Source: Astrocystis sublimbata (lineage: Eukaryota > Ascomycota > Sordariomycetes > Xylariales > Xylariaceae). Taken from it: a stretch of DNA of 64,000 bases. This document shows, piece after piece, positions 10,791 through 20,950 of this stretch. The number at the start of each line of letters is the position of its first letter. Position 1 is the stretch's first letter. The stretch spans positions 682,001-746,000 of the forward strand of contig JAJNNY010000004.1 of the NCBI GenBank assembly GCA_022453515.1, given 5' to 3'. The notes beneath the pieces are model-generated. The model was not told the DNA's origin, ran no database searches, and saw nothing but the letters and a program-made list of their open reading frames with translations. A program made the translations under genes and the position numbers.

Positions 10791-12842
10791 CTACGAGCTG
10801 CAGCTACACTGCAGAGCTCGTCCTATTTTCGGCACATCAGATGTCCATCGTGTCTCTTCCTCCTTGTCGCCTTCGTAAGCCTTCCCATTGAACTCGCGAC
10901 CAGCCCAGCTTTCTTCGAATGGGTTCAACACCATAGTCATAACTCTATCTAGAACATCTCGCTCCTTCTCCTTTTCTACGCGGCGAATGATCTCGTCAAG
11001 GATCCAACCACGCGGGATGAAGTTCGGATTTACCCTCTTCATAGCATCGGTGCGCTGTGCATCTGCCTCCTCGGAGATTTTAGAATCATCGCCCCAATCT
11101 TCAATAACACGCAGTCTCCACCGTTCGAGCCAGGCGCCAACGCGTTTGCGGCCTTCTTCCTCCCCCCCGAAGCCGGTAACGCCATCTTGGTAGAAGAAGA
11201 TACTTGCTTTATCCTGCCGCGCGTGCTCCGAGTCCAGTTCTGCAATCTTGACACCACTTAACCGTCGGAAGAACAGATTGAAGTCTAGTTCTAACGCCTC
11301 CATGGTATCCAATAGTTCGCTGAATAGCTCCTCGAAATCACTCTCTTTGAAATTCTTCAGTCCCAGCCGGGCAGTCATAATCCTCTTATACTCGCCGAGG
11401 AACACGGCTTTGTACTCCTCTCCGGTTTGTGTAATGAGCTTCTCGGCCCTTGCAATGAGCCCGCTCGCTTGGTCTTCGCTAACTCCTTCGTTCACAAATT
11501 TGTCTTCGTCCACACCTTCGGCGGCACCTAAGAGCTCGCCCAAGGATTCGCCTAGTCGCACAAGGTTCCACCATATGATGCTTGGTTGGTTTCGGTAACT
11601 GTAACGTAGCAGGTCATCATCGTGATTAGGTGTATACATAGGATCAAAATTATCCATGAATGCGAATGGACCGAAGTCAATGCTTAATCCATATAGCGAT
11701 GTATTGTCGGTGTTGAGCACACCATTCATGAATCCGTAAGCCTGCCACTGGGCCACGGTTAGGGCGTTTCGTCGCGCGATCTCCCTGTACAAGCGCGTGA
11801 AGCGGTTCTCGGCCGACTCGGACGGCCCTTCTGTTTTATCCGAGGGTACACCACGCTGCGGTGCCGGGCTCTCTGTCGGCTTGTCCGGGTCTTGGAGGCG
11901 AGCCGGCAGCGTGTCCCAGCCGCCGAACACATCCTCGGCCAGATAGGTGGCGAGCTGGCGAATCAGCTTGCGATCACCCCTCGCGCGCAGGATATCGAAG
12001 TTGCCTATGCGCAGCCAGGTCTGGGCGAAGCGCGCCACGATGGCGCCGGGCTCGATGGTCTCGCGGCGCACTTTCGTGTCCGGCAGCAGGGTCAAGCTGA
12101 GAGCGCGCGTAGTGGGTATGCCGAGGGCATTCAGGGCCTCGCTGACGACGAACTCGCGGATGCTGCTGCGCAACACGGCCTTGCCGTCGGCAAAGCGGCT
12201 GTACGGGGTCAGGCCGGCGCCCTTGAGCTGTAGCTCGTAGCGCACGGCGGTGGCGGAGTTGGTGGTCTCGAAGAGCGATATGGCGCGTCCGTCGCCGAGC
12301 TGGCCGGCCCAGGACCCGAACTGGAAACCGCCGTAGCATTGAGCCCACGGATAGCCGCCCTCGCCCTTTTTCTCGTCCCAGCCCTGGAGCTTGTTCCCGG
12401 CCACTGTGGCGACGAAGTGGTCGCTCTTCTCGTCGCCGGCACGGATGCCGAGATCTCGCATGGCGGCGGGGCTCACGGCGAGTAGCTCGGGGTCCTTGAC
12501 GGGCTGGGGGCGCACCCATGTGAAATGGGCATCGCGGACCTGGCGGGGCCCGATCTGCTCGCGCGGGGTTTTGTGTGAATCGGCCGGGGTCGGGTACAGG
12601 GTGTCGGCGGCCAGCTTCGATGTGTAACTCCACGACTTCGGTATGTCATTGATGGAGGCGCCTGCGTCTGCGTCTGGGGCGGCGACGCCGTCGGGTACGG
12701 GGGCCACCATGGTCGGCTGTTGGACGGAAAGGTGGCGTTGCAGCTGCCGTGCTCGCTGGAGGGGGCGAGTGCCGCTGCTACTGCTGTTGGTGAGAAGGGC
12801 AATCCGAGTGTTGGAGCGGGACAGGATGCGACGAGGAAGCAT
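10791..12842 (-). CDS. Protein adenylyltransferase SelO (YdiU/UPF0061 family), mitochondrial
   Basis: Uninterrupted 683-aa frame starting at a true ATG. SelO proteins have a pseudokinase-like fold that binds ATP in flipped orientation and transfers AMP to Ser/Thr/Tyr of redox-related proteins. Hallmarks seen are GGFQFGSWAGQLGDGR (~171-186), QLKGAG (~205), PYSRFADGKAVLRSS (~213), FMNGVLNTDNTS (catalytic Asn/Asp, ~375) and SIDFGPF (metal-binding Asp of the DFG-like motif). The first ~40 residues are rich in Arg/Ser and lack acidic residues, a typical mitochondrial presequence. The C-terminus ends CSCSS, matching the bacterial and fungal pattern in which Cys stands where vertebrate SelO has selenocysteine. 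Codon use becomes strongly GC-rich in the N-terminal half. Confidence 0.93.
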   Translation of the reverse strand: MLPRRILSRSNTRIALLTNSSSSGTRPLQRARQLQRHLSVQQPTMVAPVPDGVAAPDADAGASINDIPKSWSYTSKLAADTLYPTPADSHKTPREQIGPRQVRDAHFTWVRPQPVKDPELLAVSPAAMRDLGIRAGDEKSDHFVATVAGNKLQGWDEKKGEGGYPWAQCYGGFQFGSWAGQLGDGRAISLFETTNSATAVRYELQLKGAGLTPYSRFADGKAVLRSSIREFVVSEALNALGIPTTRALSLTLLPDTKVRRETIEPGAIVARFAQTWLRIGNFDILRARGDRKLIRQLATYLAEDVFGGWDTLPARLQDPDKPTESPAPQRGVPSDKTEGPSESAENRFTRLYREIARRNALTVAQWQAYGFMNGVLNTDNTSLYGLSIDFGPFAFMDNFDPMYTPNHDDDLLRYSYRNQPSIIWWNLVRLGESLGELLGAAEGVDEDKFVNEGVSEDQASGLIARAEKLITQTGEEYKAVFLGEYKRIMTARLGLKNFKESDFEELFSELLDTMEALELDFNLFFRRLSGVKIAELDSEHARQDKASIFFYQDGVTGFGGEEEGRKRVGAWLERWRLRVIEDWGDDSKISEEADAQRTDAMKRVNPNFIPRGWILDEIIRRVEKEKERDVLDRVMTMVLNPFEESWAGREFNGKAYEGDKEEETRWTSDVPKIGRALQCSCSS

Positions 12843-15694
12843 AAGGTATTAAGAATAAGAAGTATGGAGGAAGACCTTCAGGTGGCTCCAGGCTATCGAG
12901 GATGCAATCAATGCAGTTGGTTGTCCAGAAGAATACTATGTACTGAGTACAGTTGCTGATAATCGTTAACGGCTTAGGTATGTCGTCATAGCTATTTGCC
13001 CCCTACCCTACCTACCTAGGCCCGTACCAGGAGTGGCGCAATTCATAGCGCTGTTCACCTTCTGCGCACCCTGCCCTCGGGCCTGTCTGACTTAGAGCTT
13101 GTGCCTCAACAGGCCCTTAAGATTCTGCTTACCTAATGGAGATGGATCTAACAGTAATCTCCCTCTCCTACCTAACATACTTTATGTACAATATTCTTTT
13201 TAATTCTGGTCCTTCTCGTGGTCCTAGAGAGGCAGGACATCACGAGAGTATTTGTCTCCCCTTTCTGCACTCCCATGTTCCGAGAAGGCGAATTGCCTTG
13301 AAATCAAAGACGAGTGGTAGAGGCGTGCTGCCTTGCCTGAAGGTTGTTCCAATTAATTGATCGTTAATTAATTGCTCTTTCATGTCAAACCAACCTTCAG
13401 CGTTATTCGTCTCCCCTCCCCTTAGAAGACCACCAACCATGGCTTACCCTTGGCCGTGTTACGAGGCCGCCTACCCTTTGTGGTTAAGAGAGTTAAGAGT
13501 CTAGTTGGCATCCATTGATCCATTCTCCCACACCATACATTTGAACTCTATCCTTTCTTATGGATGTATATACCCCTGACATCTGAAGCAGAAGCACGAG
13601 CTCGGGCATTCAAGCGAGCATTCCAGGTTCATCTCCCATTATCTAAAGCTTGAATCACCTTGCTGTTCAGACTATAAGCAGCTACCTTACGGAGTATTTC
13701 GATATTCGATGCTGTGCTGTTTTTGATAAATAATTACTTGCTGCTACCGCTGCTTGGAATAGAATGAGAATGACACATTTGCTATTGAGCGGACCGCCTC
13801 TGTAATTTTCCACGCCACACCGAGTTCGAATCTGACTCGTACCCCCTTTTTCGCTTCAATTCACCAGTTTGGTCCGCTGTTTTCACTCTCGTCTGCATAT
13901 TCCGCTTGTCCGCTTCATCTGTTACTGGTTTTGTCTTGTCCCTTCCAGGGCCATCGAGTGCCCACCAGGGAGGCCTCCACTTGGGATTAGACTTATTTAC
14001 TTCCAGCAAAAGTTCCAGCAACGGACGATATCCATCAATTGTATGCTCACTATCGATCGGATATTCATCATTGATCGGCTCCTCTTCATCGATCGTCTCT
14101 TCATCATCGGTCGGCTCGTGTCCATGGATCTGCCTTCTAGCTCTCTGCGCATGCAAGAGAATTGGTCAGTGACTGCCATAAACTAAACGGATGCTTGCAA
14201 TACCGTCCCTTTTATTGAGAAGGTGGCTTACTTCCAATTCAAGGCCCAAGACCCATTGTATCATTCTCCTTCTCTTGTTTGACGTTTCTGGTTGTTCCAG
14301 GCAGTCAAACTTGTAATGCTCCAACCAATAACAAGTCCTGGCTATAAAGGCTGTGGTGAGTCGTCATATCAGCCCTCCGCCCACCGTTCGTCGAGACAGC
14401 CAAATCGCGGAGAGATTTGGTCGTAACAAACCGGAACCACTAAGAGGAGAAGGTTTGCTTACGTTCGAGTTGTGGTATGAGGTTGGGATTTAAGGCTACT
14501 AGCTCTCCGGTAATTTCTGTCAAGGCTTAGGTGAGTAATATTTCAAATTGCAAGCATGATTGGTAGTACTTTACCCCTAGCTCTGTGCGCCCACCACATG
14601 CACCTCAAGCAATGGTAATGATCCATAGAGTCTTTGCCTATAGCTACTTCGATACCTGTCCGGCGTTTGCGTGCCTATGACCGCGTCGTTTGACAAACGA
14701 GCTGGATAGTTCAGTGATCATTACCGATGTTATGATGATCAAATATGTGTATGGCATACGAAGGATAAGAGGTTCGGGATCATCAGACCAAGTAGAAAGA
14801 AAGATACTATGGGATGCGCAACGGTTTACACAAGTCTAGGTAGGTCATGTTGTGTCAGTCCACTGCCTACTTGGCAAGAGTAAACTGCTTCCAGTCATAG
14901 CCATTGGCAGCCACGTCCAGATGACATTCGTAAATGTCGCTACTGCCAGGCATCTCAGTAAAATGATAGAGAAACTCGAGCGGAGATCTTGAGACTGCCT
15001 AACGACCTGTCAGCGACGTTCGTCACTGTAAGGTTGTCAACAATACTTCGTGCTCAAGCAAGTGCGCTTCGCTGTCACATTCGTCATTGTATGCTTCTCG
15101 ACACAATGGCTCGAGAAACGACGTCCGGTCTTCTTTCAAATTTTGGCAACAACCCTTCGTATATCCTGTCTCACGAATGGGAAGCGGAGGCGACATGCAC
15201 ATTGAATGCACATTGATATTTGTAAGACCAAGCGAGATGACCAAGCGAGATGACCAAGTGGGAAGATGCCGTATTTCAATGCCCGATGCACGTCTTGTAC
15301 CTAAAGAGACAGCAATGATGCATCTCGTATTCAGAGCAATTGAACGAATGGGCCATTGAGAAAGTCTTGAGAAGAAAAGCTTCACTTCACGGCAACAGAC
15401 ATCCGTCTAACTTTCGAGTATCAAAGCAGGAGGGATTGTGGGGAACAATGATGCCGTCATCCTCGAGCACTATGGTGGGCTGTGGGCCCTTCCAAGTATA
15501 CTTCCATTCAGCCATATCAGGTAACATACATGTGTCTTTGTAAGCGCGACTGCTTCATGATGAGCACTCACCATTTCCATGAACCAATTGGCAGTTTCCT
15601 ATGATATTTCATTCATTTGAAAATTTCAGCGTTGCTTCTGTTTAGGTCAAGCCAGCAACACCAAGACTACCTCCGTGACGCAAAGAGGCCCAAG
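12843..15694. other. Intergenic, ~2.85 kb, no supported gene
   Basis: It holds a CCTACCTACCTAGG element near 13005, an imperfect ATCGATCGG-rich repeat at 14050-14120 and a 13-bp tandem repeat at 15226-15258. The repeat-rich minus-strand frame at 13782-14156 has no ATG. The last part is promoter of the aldo-keto reductase gene. Confidence 0.5.
15226..15258. repeat. Short tandem repeat, 13-bp unit x 2.5
   Basis: GACCAAGCGAGAT is repeated twice, followed by a partial third copy (GACCAAG). No function is apparent. Confidence 0.8.
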
Positions 15695-16818
15695 ATGAAC
15701 TCAACCTCCAATACCGGCCCCACGCAGGTCGAGTATATCCCAAGGCTGAAATTAGAGGACGGCCATGAGATCCCGATGGTGAGCATCAAGTCTCGATCCA
15801 AGTGCGCAAGAATCTATGTCGTTGACGATGTACAGCTCGGCTATGGTCTAGGCACTGCCCGCTCAAAGGATGAGGCGGAGAAAGTAACAGACTTGACTAT
15901 GACGGCGATCAAGAACGGATATTACCACCTAGACGGCGCTCAATGTGAGAAATGATTTTTTTTATTTTTTATTTTTTACTTTTTTTCTTTTACCTCACGT
16001 GCTTCCCGCACCACTAGCCTTGACACTCACTTACGAATCGTCTCAAACCCGCCCCTCCTTCGAGTTACTCAGAAAGTAAGCGATGCTGATGACAAAGCGC
16101 AGCCTACAAGAACGAGACGGAGCTCGGCGCCGCCATCAAGAAGTCCGGCGTGGACCGCAGCAAGCTCTTCGTAACGACGAAGCTACAGAGCATGAACGGC
16201 ACGGACGTGTCGGGCGAGTTCGCCGGGTCCCTGGTGCGGCTCGGGCTCTCGTACGTCGACCTGTACCTGATCCACGCGCCCTTCAGCGCATCGTCGCCCG
16301 AGCAGCTGCAGGCGACGTGGGCGGATCTCGAGGCGATCCAGGCCACCGGCCGCGCGCGGTCCATCGGAGTGTCCAACTTCAGCGTCGCGCAGCTCGAGAC
16401 CATCCTCGCGACGACGCGCACGCCGCCCGCCGTTAATCAGATCGAGTACCACCCATACCTGCAGCACAACGCCGACAGACTCCTGGACTTCTGCCGCGAG
16501 AAGAAGATTGCCGTTGCCGCGTACGGGCCCTTGACGGCCGTCACAAGAGCCAAGCCCGGTCCGTGCGATGACGTATACGCTCACCTGGCGAAGAAGTACG
16601 GCGTTTCCGAGGCGGACATAGCCCTGAGGTGGGTCATCGACCAAGGGATGGTGGCTATCACGACCAGTGCTAGTGAGCAGAGGCTGGCGGGGTATATGAA
16701 CAAGATCCCGGCTTTCAAGCTCACGCCTAAGGAGATAGAGACCATCGCACAGGAGGGCAAGAAGAAACACTTCAGGGCCTTTTGGACAAACAGGTATGCT
16801 GCAGAGGACAGGACGTGA
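15695..16818 (+). CDS. Aldo-keto reductase
   Basis: Three exons, join(15695..15778,15836..15944,16103..16818), 302 aa. The start MNSTSNTG is the first ATG in frame and precedes the beta-hairpin [17 protein letters not shown]. Splicing restores MLGYGLGTA and then [15 protein letters not shown], which match the AKR consensus. The catalytic tetrad is visible: Asp and Tyr in LDGAQSY, Lys in FVTTKL and His in [18 protein letters not shown] and [10 protein letters not shown] are further family signatures. The protein is an NAD(P)H-dependent TIM-barrel carbonyl reductase, cytosolic, substrate unknown. Intron 1 is only 57 nt and has no stop in frame; intron 2 contains a T-rich stretch. Exon 3 is markedly more GC-rich than exons 1-2. 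Confidence 0.9.
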
Positions 16819-16980
16819 TGCGATAGGTGACGTATGTGTACCTGAAATAGGGGGCATCATATGTTACATCGAGTGCACAGAACTAGTTAGGTATGTTTCA
16901 TGAAAACAACATGAGGGCGCTAGAACATCATCAAAACATTGTCTCGTTATTTTGTGTAGATGCTATCTGAGTCTAGTTGG

Positions 16981-18423
16981 TCATAGCTCAGAATCATCCT
17001 CGCCGGACTCTGTCTCATCATCGTCTGAGGGCTTTGGTGGAGGTGCTGCTGGCTTGGTTTTCATGAATGGTAGCTGACGGGGAGGTGGCGGTACTTTGTC
17101 CCCCCCCTCTGAATTGCTCGCAGCAGCGCCAGTAGCTTGCTTTTGCGAAGCTGCTCTTGTACTGCGGCTTGGCCCGGCTGTCTGTCTACTCGCGGGTGCT
17201 TTCGGTTTGGTAAGTTGGCCGGGAGAGGTTGCCTTTTTCTCTTTTGCCCTGGCTGTTGTTGACGGCTCATCGTCAGTGTCAGGGTCACTTGCTGTCGCAT
17301 CGTCGTCATCAGTGGTCTGCTGCTGATCCTCCACATCCGAGCCAAGTTCAATCTCGGCGCTGTCCCCAGCATTACCATCCCCGTCCGGCTTGTCAATGTC
17401 CATTTGCTCGAAGCCATCATCACTCTCGGCGCCTTCCTCTTCCTTAACCTGCACTTTCCGCTTTCTCGATCGCGACGGCTCAGCATCGTGGTGCACATCC
17501 TCATCATCGCCACCGGCTATGTTAGCCAGTTTCTTAGGATCTACCTTGGCGGCTGCGAGCAGGCGGTGTTGTTGCCTTATTTTGAGCTTCTTCTCATTCA
17601 ACAAGTCGCGAAACTTCTCGAGCATCTGTGTCTCATCCTCGTCTTTCGTAGTAATGAAATCATCGAGCTGAGACTTTAGCTCCTTGATAGTATGCTCTAG
17701 TGATTCGATTTTACTTGTTGCGGTTGCCAGGTCATCCGTTACTTTGTTGCGTGACGCAATGGCTGATATACACCAATGAAAAGGCGAGATCTCTTTGTCA
17801 ACCTCATCCAATTTGATCGATCCGAGGCGTTGCTACGGATTTGTTCAGACGCGACTCACGAAATTGGTGCTAGCGAAAAGTGGTTGAATGGAACGTACTG
17901 TTATGCCTTGGATGTTCTTCCGGAAGGAGAGTGTGACCAAGGTGCCATCCGATTGGACGTCTGCTCTGATCTCGATGTCAGGTAGAGGCTTCAGGTCGAC
18001 AAAGGTGGATATCAGGATCTGCTGCCATTGCTCATCGGTGCAGTGGTCAGTCGCAGCCTTGTATTCGTCGATCTTTTTCTGGCGCACTATAGATGAAAAC
18101 GACTAGGTGGTCAGCTTCCTAAAGGTCGGTAGGAGGGGAGATATTGCATGAATGTCGCGTGCCAGGGGGTCTCTAATCCGGCCGCGCGTGGATCTTGGCT
18201 CGGCGCACCACCCCAGTGAAGGACAGAGCTGTTCTAGAACGTTTGGGCTTGGGAGGTCTGAGGCTTGAGGTTCGCACTCACACTTGAGTTGGAACACTGC
18301 TGTGCTCTCCGACCCGATGAGCTTCAGATCCAATGGCCGCGATCCATTAGATGATACTTCTAGCAGGAAAGAGGCACCCTCTTGGCCCGAAACGGGGAAG
18401 CACAACACAGACGTCTCTACCAT
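16981..18423 (-). CDS. XRCC4 orthologue, NHEJ factor (Lif1-like)
   Basis: Three exons, complement(join(16981..17832,17899..18086,18282..18423)), 393 aa. Introns have donors GTGAGT and GTACGT with acceptors CTATAG and CCGTAG. The N-terminal ~130 residues form the beta-rich head (VFQLKLRQKK joined across intron 1, then TLVTLSFRKN and RLGSIKLDEV as in XRCC4). A coiled-coil stalk follows, with the diagnostic FRDLLNEKKLKIRQ at ~185, the segment that binds DNA ligase IV in XRCC4. The C-terminal half is acidic and disordered, with a basic patch (SRSRKRKVQVK) that could be a nuclear signal. XRCC4 dimers stabilise ligase IV during non-homologous end joining in the nucleus. The tail length differs between species and cannot be verified here. 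Confidence 0.88.
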
Positions 18424-20885
18424 AGCTTAGGTGTATAGATTGTGGGCTGACGGGAAGACCAAAATGCTGGCAAGGTTGATGCACGACAGTGCAGCCAGTT
18501 TTCGCTGCCGCCAACGATTCCTATTCGTGGATGGAAAATGGCAGGTGTAGCGGTAGCGATAGGCAGGCTAACAGATCGGCGTCGCAATACGAACAGGTAG
18601 TAGTATCAAATCAAAAACATTTGCGTGCCGTGGCGGGGCAAACTCCCATCAGGAGTTGGGGACGGGGATGGGTGAGCGGGTGTATTATATATATGAAGCC
18701 AAGTTAGTACCGTATCGAACCGTGAAGCGCTCCGAATCATAAGGCTGATATGACGCCAGGGACGAAAGTGGTCGCAGGTCATCTTGGAACCCCTGCAGGG
18801 AGAGCCCAGACCAAAGTGTACATTGCAGGTGGTTAGCAGCAGGCAGTCACGCCAAGTTGCACCTATTATGGACATTTAGATACCTATCTAAGACAAGAGA
18901 TCAAAGAAGCTGTACAGTAAAGAGATCGAATACTAGCAAGCTTGAATTTCGTGTATTTGGCATACCAGGGAACAAGAGCCGGCAGATCGATCGGTGCTGG
19001 CGACTACCTACCGAAGGTACATGTAGGCAGCTGCACGAGGAGCTGCCTGCTCAGGCGTGCAGCACGGCACCCTCCACAGAGATGCCTGCTGCCTGAAGGG
19101 CCAGGACACGTGCCACAGGATTGGATCTACCGTAATGCACCGTTACTGGACCTTAGACCCAACATCATGGATCCTACATCACGAATTCCTCCACGATGGA
19201 TGATACCTAGGTACTATTTGTAAACAGGTAGACGAGGCGAATTAGGCTTACAACAAGTAGAGGTAGTACCTACTTACCTAGATAGAGTAACCAGCCGGCA
19301 CTACCTACTTAGAGACAAAATTAGAAACAAGTCGTAATCTGTGAAACCGTGTAAGACATAAACTGATTAGAAGAGGGGTAAAGCGCGTCTCCCCACGCGT
19401 TGTGCTGACGTCCCTATTTATTTACATCTACAACTTGCCTCACTGAGCCTACTCATAGGTCCCAGACCTTCGACAATGAAGCGACTAATAAATTGACCAA
19501 TTGACATCTATGCATCTCAGCCTGGTTGGCCAACATCTTAAGCAATTGGGTGTATGGGGATTTCTATTTTTAAGTGTGATGATGACAATTGTGCACATGA
19601 GGTTTCGCTTGTTGGTGTTTGTTTTTCTTTTGCTTGCCTGGTCTGGCCTGTGATAATTTTCCGCGTACCTCAGGAAGGTACGAGTACCTAGGTAGGCCTT
19701 CAGGTGGCGGGGATGGTAGACTACCTTAGGGCATCATCCCGGCCTCCGACCAGCTGTCGGCCGCAACCATATGGCCGGCAACATGGGCCATGCAAGATGC
19801 AGAACTGAGGAAGTGTAAGGTTGCTGGCAGGCTGCATGTACATCGGTGGGATAGATAGCGCACGGATCATGCGTAGACCCACCCCAACCACCCACAACTT
19901 CACAACTCTTGGGGCAGCCCAGCAGGTGCTGGCCAGATTGCTGGTGCAGCGGCACAGCGGGTGCTGCAAGTGCAGGATTTGCTCGCAGCTCCCAGCCTTC
20001 CGGTGCAGAACCCGCGCAGGGCAGACCCACGACGCTCCAGCCTAACGCCGAGCTAAGGGTTTCTATTTACCAACTCAGGTGTCACCGCCCAATCAGCAGT
20101 CCAGCACGGCTGCTAGTCACGCGCATCGATCCCGCCAAACCACCTAGCGGACCAGCCAGCCAGCTATTCTTCGCTGGTTCAGCTCCTGTAATTCTCCCAC
20201 CTACACCCACAACCTTCATTCATTCTCTCTCCCACACCCACACGCACATTCACATACATAGTGCTCGACGAGTGCAGCCATTCGCGCAACCGCCCATCTA
20301 CACACGCCGACGAAACCTAAGATTCGCAAACCTCGCACCTGCGACAGTCGGCACTCGCATTGTCGATACATGCGCCGCCCCGAATCCGCACGTCACATTC
20401 GCGACTCCGCGCCAACCAGCCAATCGAGCGACCGACCCTCATTCGCGTCTATCTAGATAAACTAGCATTTAGCCGTGAGCGCAACCACGCCCTCAGCCCA
20501 CACGTCATCCCGTCGTTCCACCGAATCGACGATACGCAATCCGAATCCACCACTATCCATCTCAATTGGTTTCGGTGGTCCAACTGTCTCTTGTCATCGC
20601 GCCCGGACCTGAATTGAGAGGAACCGCTGCCACCTAGTCTACGGCTTCGCCCCAACCGTGCCTACAATTGATTTTGCCTTGAACAGCTACTCTCTTACTT
20701 GCCTATGACTGCACCCGGGATGATGCGACCCGGGTACAGCCGATAAATGTGGAAGGGAGTGGACAGCAGCCTTTTAAGAAAGAGCGCCTTCGTTCGGGTG
20801 TCACCAACCAAGCGAGCGAAAACAAACACCTACACGCTATACGAAGGCGTGCACCACCATCAATTGACACACCATCAACGACGAG
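18424..20885. other. Divergent promoter region between XRCC4 and the Byr4 gene
   Basis: 2.46 kb without a supported gene. The last ~700 bp (20200-20885) is rich in C, A and CT runs such as the CACACCCACACGCACA stretch near 20230 and probably holds the Byr4 promoter and 5' leader. An ATG at 20747 opens a 67-codon frame that overlaps the Byr4 start out of frame. Confidence 0.5.
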
Positions 20886-20950
20886 ATGGAGCAGTTACGT
20901 TTAAAGCCTCGCAAACCAGTGGAGGAGATCGTCGAGGACTGGGACGATGA
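20747..20950 (+). promoter_or_regulatory. Possible overlapping upstream ORF of the Byr4 gene
   Basis: A true ATG at 20747 begins a 67-codon frame ending at 20950, beyond the Byr4 ATG at 20886 and in another frame. If the mRNA starts upstream of 20747, this uORF would reduce initiation at the main start. The transcription start is not known. Confidence 0.3.

Noticed and set aside
12000..12633. Long minus-strand frame inside the SelO gene
   Set aside because: Arg/Pro/His-rich shadow of the GC-rich SelO coding sequence in another frame.
13782..14156. Minus-strand frame rich in acidic repeats (EETIDEEEPIND type)
   Set aside because: It has no ATG (it would start at TTG), no recognised homology, and the repeat reflects a simple ATCGATCGG-like DNA repeat.
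14989..15385. Overlapping open frames on both strands upstream of the aldo-keto reductase
   Set aside because: No coding bias or homology; the region holds short tandem repeats and promoter sequence.
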